Origin: SIG77 sp045589595
Lineage (GTDB): Bacteria; Verrucomicrobiota; Lentisphaeria; Victivallales; UBA1829
Assembly: GCA_045589595.1 (NCBI GenBank)
Contig: JAZNPK010000002.1
Span: 212,709 to 276,708, forward strand
Length of the DNA: 64,000 nt
Direction: 5' to 3'
Below, piece after piece: positions 61,401 through 64,000 of this stretch. Every line of letters starts with the position of its first letter. The first letter of the stretch is position 1. A program made the translations under genes and the position numbers. Below the pieces are notes generated by a model, which had not been told where the DNA came from, ran no database searches, and worked only from the letters and a program-made list of their open reading frames with translations.

Positions 61401-64000
61401 ATGACGATCTGACACTCTCCGGCTCCGGCACCAAGACTGCCGCCGGCGATGTGACTGTTTCCGGCGCACTCGTCAACAGCGCCATCCTCGCCCTGACCGG
61501 ATCACTTTCTGTGGCAGGCAGCACGGATGCGCTGGGCAATGTGACCTACAACGGAACCGGTACGCAGAATGTTCAGTCCGGCACTTACACAAACCTGACG
61601 CTGCAGAACGGCAGCAAAGTTTTGAGCAGCACGGCGGGAACAGTTGTGAGCGGCACCTTCACGGCGGAAAATGCAGCAATCAGCAGCAATACTGCCGGAA
61701 CCAAAGCGGCTCTGAGCCTCACCAATACGGCATCAAGTCTTACGGCTCCCTGCACAACGGTGACCGGCAGCGCATTTACGGATGTGGATGTGAACAGCGA
61801 CGGCACCACGGGCAGCGGTATGCTCTACATCAGCGGCTCCAATGCCGCCACCGATACCCTCGGCATCCGTCTGACGGGCGTGGTGGTCACTGCGGAAGCG
61901 ATCACCTACGGCGACACCATGGGCGACATCGTGATCACAGTTTCCGATATCAACGGCGTGCAGATCAGCAAAGATACGACGGCAAATCTGGGCTGGACAT
62001 GGACCGTCGGCAATGATGCTGTGGAAAATGCCACCACCGGAAAAGCGTACGAACTGACTTCTGCAGCATCCAGTTTGTATCAGTTCGCCGAAAAGGTGAA
62101 TGTGGTCATCAATCAGCGTGCGATCACCGTAACTGCGGACGACCGTACTGTTATCTACAACGGCGAAGCCCAGACACTGGAAAGTGCTTCTGTCAGCGGT
62201 CTGGTGGATAAACATGTTCTGGCGGATTGGGATTTTGTCGGCAGCGGGATCAATGCCAGTGCGACACCTTATACCATCGGTGTTGAAAATGCTGTGATCA
62301 AAGACGCTGCCGGAAATGATGTCACTGCCAACTATGATATCACCTGTGTGAGCGGCGGACTGACCATCGATCAGAAATCCGTGACCATTACAGCGGAAGA
62401 TCTTACCGTTACCTACAACGGCGAAGCCCAGACACTGGAAGATGTCACTGTCAGCGGTCTGGTGGATCAGCACGGACTGGCGGATTGGGATTTTGTCGGC
62501 AGCGGGGTCGATGCCAGTGCGACACCTTACACCATCGGTGTTGAAAATGCTGTGATCAAAGACGCCGCCGGTAATGATGTCACTGCCAACTATGAGATCA
62601 CCTGTGTGGATGGTGAACTGACCATCAACAAGGCGGCGATCACGGTCACCGGTGTTGATAAGACGGTCGTTTACAACGCCCAGGAACACAAACTGGATCA
62701 GGCGGAGATCACCGGCGCGCTGGTGAACGGTCATACTCTCGCGTCTCTGAATTACGGCGAAGGCGCGACAAATGCATGGATTTACGACAGAACGGTCTCC
62801 GATGCTGTGATCCATGACGCTGCCGGTAATGATGTGACTGCCAACTATGAGATCTCTTATGAAGGCGGTATCCTGACCATCAACAAGGCAAAAATCACCG
62901 TTACTGGCGATAACCTTGAGGTCGAATACAACGGCGCGGAACAGACATTGGAATCTGTTACGGTCTCCGGTGCGGAATTTGTGAGCGGTCACAGAGCAGT
63001 TCCTGCTGAATTCGGGAACGGCGGACCGGATGCCGGTACATACAGCGTGGCTGTGAAGAATGCAGTGATTTTCGATGAAAATGATGTTGATGTGACGGAA
63101 AACTACGACATTACTTATGTGGATGGAACTCTGACCATTACGGCGGTGGAACTGACGATCGCCGGTGTGGATGCCGCCGTGACCTATAACGGCGCGGAAC
63201 AGACACTGGCTGATGCCGTCATCACCGCCGGAACTCTGGTTGACGGACAGACCCTCAGCGATTTCAGTTTCTCCGGAAAATATGTGGATGCCGGAACTTA
63301 CAGCAATGTTATGCCGGTCGATGCAGTCATCACCGATGCCACCGGCGCGGATGTGACAAAGAACTACATCATCACTTACGAGGGCGGGACTCTGACCATC
63401 GAACAGCTGGCGGTTACGGTCACGGCAACGGATCGCACTGTCACTTACAACGGCGCAGAACAGACGCTGACGGATGCCACGATCGCGGGTCAGGTTGACG
63501 GTCACAGCCTCAGCGACTGGACCTTCACAGCCAACGGTACGGATGTGGGCTCCTACGCCATCGGCGTGGATCAGGCAGTCATCATCGACGCCGACGGCGC
63601 GGATGTGACGAAGAACTACATCATCACTTACGAAGGTGCGGATCTGACCATCGAACAGGCGGAACTGACCATCAGCGGCATTACGGCTGTGGGCAGAGAA
63701 TACGACGGCACGACAGCGGTCGAACTCGATTACAGCAATGTGGTGTTCGGCGGTATCTGCGGCGACGATCAGCTGACTGTTTCCGCGACCGGCGAACTGG
63801 ACAACGCCGATGCGGGTAACGGCAAAGCTGTTGCCATCAACGGTCTGACCATCAGCGGTGATAAAGTCGCCAACTATTATCTCAGCGCAGACAGTCAGGC
63901 GGAAACCACGGTGGATATTGCGAAACGCGTGGTGGAAGTGACTGCCTCCAGCGAAGAGATCGATACCGGTGATGTTCCGGTCCTGAACTATACGTACGAT
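49463..64000 (+). CDS. Giant LEPR-XLL/DUF4347/beta-helix/MBG surface protein (3' end outside window)
   Basis: The frame stays open for 4,846 codons to the last base of the window. Residues 10-19 (FRLEDRVLFE) match the LEPR-XLL N-terminal signal seen on giant proteins of PVC bacteria. Residues 80-240 are a DUF4347 domain with LHIVSHGSDG (H139) and ILIYGCDLA (C180), a His-Gly/Cys layout like clan CD peptidases. Residues 240-3625 are a long right-handed beta-helix with frequent VxNSTI-type turns and seven SLREA-type module starts. Residues 3625-4140 carry VTYxGxxQ repeats, and 4219 onward MBG repeats and a YDG-like module. Composition is acidic and rich in Thr, Gly, Asp and Asn, with very few Cys. 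It is probably a secreted adhesin or matrix protein, inferred from domain types. A transport or anchoring domain would lie beyond 64000. Confidence 0.92.
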   Translation, partial: MKRKTNPPMFRLEDRVLFEAGAVIQAAEAAAAADPQAQEPAADQGDAQNDIAADVQDFAAAVLPPETVAAAADPAEVTETKVLVVINSSVAEPDAVVNDLGDGYEILQLQSGTDAMDAINAYLDDHADTVYSALHIVSHGSDGVLILNGETIDNDTLNPADWKEIGKHLSADADILIYGCDLASSDEGRAFADAIADLTGADVAASTDATGGADGDWDLEYQTGLIESATIQPENYAHTLEPVVITVNSVTDAAVDHTDDASVITLRDAIDTVNKAAGDYQIVFDSSLFSDRLNTITLDSTLGGLNVTTTGSLVIDGDTDGDGDIDVVISGGTVFEDGTVTTAGTNIFTFGATAGADLDVTVKNLELSHAYADDGGEWTNNVNMGAVFRVYGNLTVQNAEIHDNYAHSATVFRTYGGGSNLVVENSEFYNNTSRKNYSILGLANGDHAVFRNSYLHDNGDLFWLQNGNIAGHTLDVISYTFEDNSGAFLGNYSGTVTVTDSVIRNASIPQWGALISNNGASTFLMVNTQVTGTTGAGSDRIFALGSTDAACQITVVDSTFSGDSAWFAYLSAATVNPMRVVNCVVEGVDKFMYANANGSTGVNTQVVNSIIDSAEIDAPDFDSLSKSTLDKFSTDHLGEDVIDETGTITVGGVVKAPFTVVKDSSAADGNGLFVWYSEDGSTYAYSTTAEGTDKVLIRGTDKSAATILLTHDSTGREMRNSKASVGSVYSFTKELPSLVVNTLEDVSDDADHFISLREAIAYQKADPTLGSTITFDQSLSGYLELTSELSITQSGLTIDGGVDAGVITIKAAEASRVFNLASDTGLDFTVRNAHLAGNTAVTSGNGGVINAAVTGDLALNLDTVSVTGGSVSGTDAMGGGLNVLASGNVELNVVNSTMTGNTAAGKGYNIAISGANVELNIVSSTIFTSFDRSQANITDIYVESSTEGLATANLLNSIIGALCDFSYENAASITFTGGTSALNANYSFYWGVTGATVTDVESITMTSISQPGVDRIFTSMKPVATDGLLAIQPYGYAAACGTLTAVDAKGDYFYLDRTGTVDTWRSMTSPDTYTDTASLTVLDTAQNGVSRTQTTLAYNMGSYALDPISEPAPTDNGDGTKTFVITLDWNGKNVNPYYFGDMINPFDGYYSLREAVRDASNGDIIDLTHSWLQNKKLYLRFGELVIDKSITLKGSGESAWTEIFIQPATNGSTKFLVRPFTVTGGAEVTIDGLKIYGGGADRMIDAEARAADTKEYWGNTILVEEGSTLTLNNSWLVSQKDGSIYSAQGSAMRGGAIAVIENSTLNVDNTDFYGFKSYKFGSAIYLDASEATIDNSYFWKTGTFPISTQQPDPLNGIGSIYATNSKLTVSNTEFDAPIMSTGATNGLGLVYAGAEGSTAVFDNISVYGITKGSAGIFALLTSASQLTVQNSNFSTNTITNSGGVLYLDAPGAKVNFLNNAVDGITAEDGALALITANASGAELAVINTMIYGNTATAGSLISVQAADAVVGIINSSIVGNTTTGGAAITNASTSTVYVLNSIVTDNTAELSGSFRALYSFFGTVDGEKATITASVADSIVTGKTANDIFGTGWGYSLQSEGDVQKTVAILPGSLAATRATGILVKADGVVSSYSTDGTTFTDFYGTGAATLIGADINGAERVSPYYAGANGVPGKAPDIGIKVNSNEDSTIADGKLTLREAIRNAVDGDVITFDTTFDWAAVNYTITLDSALGLLVLNKNLTINGILTDGQEIIISVEEPGLGADYAVNTNTPTPHRLLHVSGDVDVRLYNLTLMGGSAPTDFQGGVVLAEGSGTKVTLSDVTVTRSGTLPTGYDQTTNYLIYANGIDSLTITDSLFQYNFGIAVAADAVSNLLISGTTFENNTNFGAIRAVNGTQGVIDRVVIHNNTYRGHISKMMYFEGTKTAETNIVIRDTVVDQNRFQTGSHMVQGIGATVAAYADVLFLNTTLAFNGEYSGDEAAAGPGLYVDGGTATLIDCTVIGNAADRNTGVFADEGGIAVRGANAVLTMLNCITIDNMSSSSANVNTNYTPLSFSFASDVSADNLTFRNVYYTNATGTDAQLAKLTTTTYCNVSVNWTSYDVNDYGNYFEDYNDVATTSAAKKPKYVTTTTLVTESGKEIAYYYVKPTTGMAGTGVYTAYVEKADGSIVALHKIKQSDTAWMLMDGTAYTAENGDVLHVNDKDALGNSRDVIYATTGAVLAPENLEELVKDGLVVTTLDSGTNEFDYKLSFREAMDYAIANGGGSISFSNTVDWATEYPDLTVVMDSTLGAFEIAAGIDITIDGSLAYGETEVGNVMLKVEYSFMDAIREYAAQNGETLEDITAEDLKTIYQTYGYGYDKNGPLGLSLVTRHRMFTLLPEASLSISNMSLEAGDISFGSSSVDNYGAMFYLSGNNTLSVQNATLHGGVGFWSGMQANASGGNITEMDSVDIRYFYAYSCAAVANYNYSKSYSLTNSTVALNASGDQTGAIKASADSILIDNVRFDSNRAGMKQGGALEISTGKNAVIRNSTFINNRDGNNNNALVGALYINGNGTVDVINTTFTGNATGGGMASAIQLNHTDGVLNLINSTIAGNGSGQAGLYVTAGTANIINSIIVGNDNQDIQVKSGAIVNAQYLTYGTCANLSMSAVSLASGSTNVSGATVAEVFDGGSLEAATVTATVNGVLQTAFEVSDAHADTGVTVGKDSSGEWLFSTDSGDTWNSIFTMYSGSFNAAFLQVDENGAFYLDDTDGTRYYWNDISFITSAKNFYAIVNDADAVYTYSSDAGIVTIVSNGVTYLMAVRDGDLRIAIENYVHSNENVQTMVKNETRGIYHSSDGVNYNAVSSNADKHWKYNINDPAATDISTYTKIDYSVDATFLAQLKLTDSTTGKSVWISFDHFNVITGAISVNDRATYQSSSLCQVGTGALLSPESSVKDMTGLTVTVVEQDQFGSSRVVEGGRNTRGARQAAEAASLVVNTTEDVVDDHDGKTSLREAITYGLTISTATSPATITFAEQLKEDGELRINVTSRHEQGSTSGTAFFLNAENHNLIIDGDVDGDGVRDIIIDISKSNGTDQEVARLFEVKSSASLTLKNITLYGSASNADGSLYVATGTDADIPYGRDYTVYVATGGTSNYYTGGSLIHSADGKIYADNVSFERTLLLNAGDQGGVILVGKQQLQITNSVFKDNVIRKGGVLSIRYLPNAIATLTNVEFSNNSSQKLIMLGDGCEIYANGLDIHGNTLTESIIHSHNGLSAKIANVDIYDNTAKSLLGINKSLSHGFGVHFSDMTVAENTFTTCVIGSAGNGGYYEIANSTFLSNNIGGSYMFSFETNRNNPLTVAIYNTTIADTHFTFTGTSYTQFDTIRLKNIADHKDYLPEDGYAALYLMNNIIVGTTAAKNVPVYDIFVQETTASLTTSCDPYLYMWNNAYGTMSCDDAYIKASGGNQSDYTMLSAFGTDTPALTLSDEHDMLDVDGMIVYMADGTTPYKVQSRTIAIDKNGWQAYGGVLVGKSGSVTEAISAVETADTFYIYDPTGNGKWIDAATGLDTGSTFTASAADAFGLGTGYLVSGTAQNAISRTGITLQFNVGAHALTADNTGSGVVTTGDDVYNFFDGETSLREVVTVQPAAPVTFESDVTTATLDSDLVIGFAITMEPAHDVTISGTGAIMNITSAGSLTASGTGVLNIGALNNSGTLYITNDKLTFGTLTNTGTIDVTGTLAGSGTLGGTVIYRDGTTINTGYTYGLLDIVDGASVSSTGTVTAATLTIGSGATLDAVSLDISTGFKNEGLVEVSGSFEVDAAPFGFGDVTYDGSNQTVATNAAYENLTLTGGGTKTATGTLTADTLTISAADVTLDAESVDVTTMNNSGTLQVSGSLAADNKVYGNVTYDGADQTVAEGTYAALAIAGTGAKATTFEAASTAISSAASDLTVSGNFHGGELTNSGALSLGGTDNSFTAASGAGNVTYSGADQNIVAGVSYDDLTLSGSGTKTAAGDVTVSGALVNSAILALTGSLSVAGSTDALGNVTYNGTGTQNVQSGTYTNLTLQNGSKVLSSTAGTVVSGTFTAENAAISSNTAGTKAALSLTNTASSLTAPCTTVTGSAFTDVDVNSDGTTGSGMLYISGSNAATDTLGIRLTGVVVTAEAITYGDTMGDIVITVSDINGVQISKDTTANLGWTWTVGNDAVENATTGKAYELTSAASSLYQFAEKVNVVINQRAITVTADDRTVIYNGEAQTLESASVSGLVDKHVLADWDFVGSGINASATPYTIGVENAVIKDAAGNDVTANYDITCVSGGLTIDQKSVTITAEDLTVTYNGEAQTLEDVTVSGLVDQHGLADWDFVGSGVDASATPYTIGVENAVIKDAAGNDVTANYEITCVDGELTINKAAITVTGVDKTVVYNAQEHKLDQAEITGALVNGHTLASLNYGEGATNAWIYDRTVSDAVIHDAAGNDVTANYEISYEGGILTINKAKITVTGDNLEVEYNGAEQTLESVTVSGAEFVSGHRAVPAEFGNGGPDAGTYSVAVKNAVIFDENDVDVTENYDITYVDGTLTITAVELTIAGVDAAVTYNGAEQTLADAVITAGTLVDGQTLSDFSFSGKYVDAGTYSNVMPVDAVITDATGADVTKNYIITYEGGTLTIEQLAVTVTATDRTVTYNGAEQTLTDATIAGQVDGHSLSDWTFTANGTDVGSYAIGVDQAVIIDADGADVTKNYIITYEGADLTIEQAELTISGITAVGREYDGTTAVELDYSNVVFGGICGDDQLTVSATGELDNADAGNGKAVAINGLTISGDKVANYYLSADSQAETTVDIAKRVVEVTASSEEIDTGDVPVLNYTYD
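50202..60345 (+). repeat. Seven SLREA-type (CSLREA-like) module starts in the giant protein
   Basis: The pattern V-N-S/T-x-x-D ... D-G-x-x-S/T-L/F-R-E/D-A/V-I/V, followed by a predicted strand with ITxDS or VIxGG, occurs near 50202, 51678, 52890, 54505, 56155, 58385 and 60265. The spacing is irregular (about 1.2 to 2.2 kb). Each start is followed by a stretch of beta-helix coils. The repeats are recognisable in protein but not conserved in DNA, so they are old. Confidence 0.8.
60883..61640 (+). repeat. Four VTYxGxxQ repeats in the giant protein
   Basis: The pattern (N/D)VTY(D/S/N)G...Q(T/N)V followed by YxxLxLxGxGTKTA occurs at about 60883, 61118, 61351 and 61537, with a spacing of roughly 190 to 235 bases. 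It resembles strand repeats in autotransporter-like and filamentous surface proteins. Confidence 0.75.
62117..63657 (+). repeat. Six tandem MBG-type domain repeats
   Basis: Units of about 86 codons each begin with a strand such as AITVTADDRTVIYNG and continue through AQTLE, a GxxV-x-GH segment, YTIGVENAVIKDA, and DVTANYxITxxxGxLTI. Starts are near 62117, 62375, 62633, 62888, 63146 and 63407. Units one and two are almost identical in DNA. The fold is a bacterial Ig-like sandwich common in large adhesins. Confidence 0.85.
63658..63950 (+). repeat. YDG-like module after the MBG repeats
   Basis: ITAVGREYDGTTAVELDYSN, then AGNGKAVAINGLTISGDKVANYYL and an ending TTVDIAKR, match the YDG repeat that commonly accompanies MBG domains in large surface proteins. 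Another MBG-like unit begins just before the window ends. Confidence 0.75.

Noticed and set aside
62117..63657. Regular about 258-base repeats considered as a CRISPR or satellite array
   Set aside because: The repeats are in frame, code for MBG domains, and have no short identical repeats separated by unique spacers.

Overview
The window looks like a chromosomal segment from a Gram-negative bacterium of the Planctomycetes-Verrucomicrobia-Chlamydiae group, most likely Lentisphaerota (Victivallis-like). This is inferred from four things: the plant-type long PPi-dependent phosphofructokinase; a giant surface protein whose N-terminus carries an LE-D-R-V-L-F (LEPR-XLL type) signal followed by a DUF4347 domain; many carbohydrate-active and secreted proteins; and an LPS-export permease together with MurC. 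No rRNA, tRNA, CRISPR array or insertion sequence was recognised.

Layout. 1-6056: the end of an ABC-F ATPase (uup), an LptF/G permease and RNase HIII on the minus strand, then a secreted coiled-coil protein with an alpha/beta hydrolase. 6059-7372: a lone phage-type large terminase. 7525-17580: a largely housekeeping run of PPi-PFK, gatC, gatA, a thioredoxin-fold/TPR-like protein, a metallophosphoesterase, a fused homocysteine methyltransferase/MTHFR, an HU-like protein, hisS and DAHP synthase. 17600-17757 is a large four-armed palindromic element, followed by a DEAD-box helicase. 19690-23218: three secreted proteins, namely a trypsin-fold protease with a DnaJ-like zinc motif and two tandem paralogues of unknown function. 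A second four-armed element lies at 23237-23365. 23397-25824 (minus): M20 dipeptidase and sugar aminotransferase. 26051-34011: GH27-like glycosidase, MFS transporter and phosphoesterase, facing an operon of two tandem MGH1-like glycoside hydrolases plus murC. 34213-39658: a putative membrane metalloprotease, a MATE exporter, an acetyl xylan esterase and a gluzincin-like secreted protein. 39806-49233: rpmE, prfA, an ABC exporter, a three-gene glycosyltransferase operon, a secreted or anchored DNA/RNA endonuclease, a sugar isomerase-like TIM barrel, coaB and nadK.

49463-64000 is one open reading frame of 4,846 codons that runs off the window. It starts with the LEPR-XLL-like signal and a DUF4347 domain with a clan-CD-like His/Cys pair. 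It continues as about 3,400 residues of beta-helix built from seven SLREA-type modules, then four VTYxG repeats, six MBG repeats and a YDG-like module.

The genes are tightly packed. Several convergent pairs overlap or almost touch, and many genes have clear sigma-70-like promoters (TTGAAA/TTGCAA - 16/17 - TATATT/TATAAT, often with an extended TGC before the -10). The glycosidases, esterase, MFS transporter, TIM-barrel protein and glycosyltransferases suggest a polysaccharide-degrading lifestyle with an elaborate cell surface. The best candidates for undescribed biology are the two four-armed elements, the giant protein with its putative peptidase head, the orphan terminase, the tandem secreted paralogues, and the small HEQCH membrane protein.
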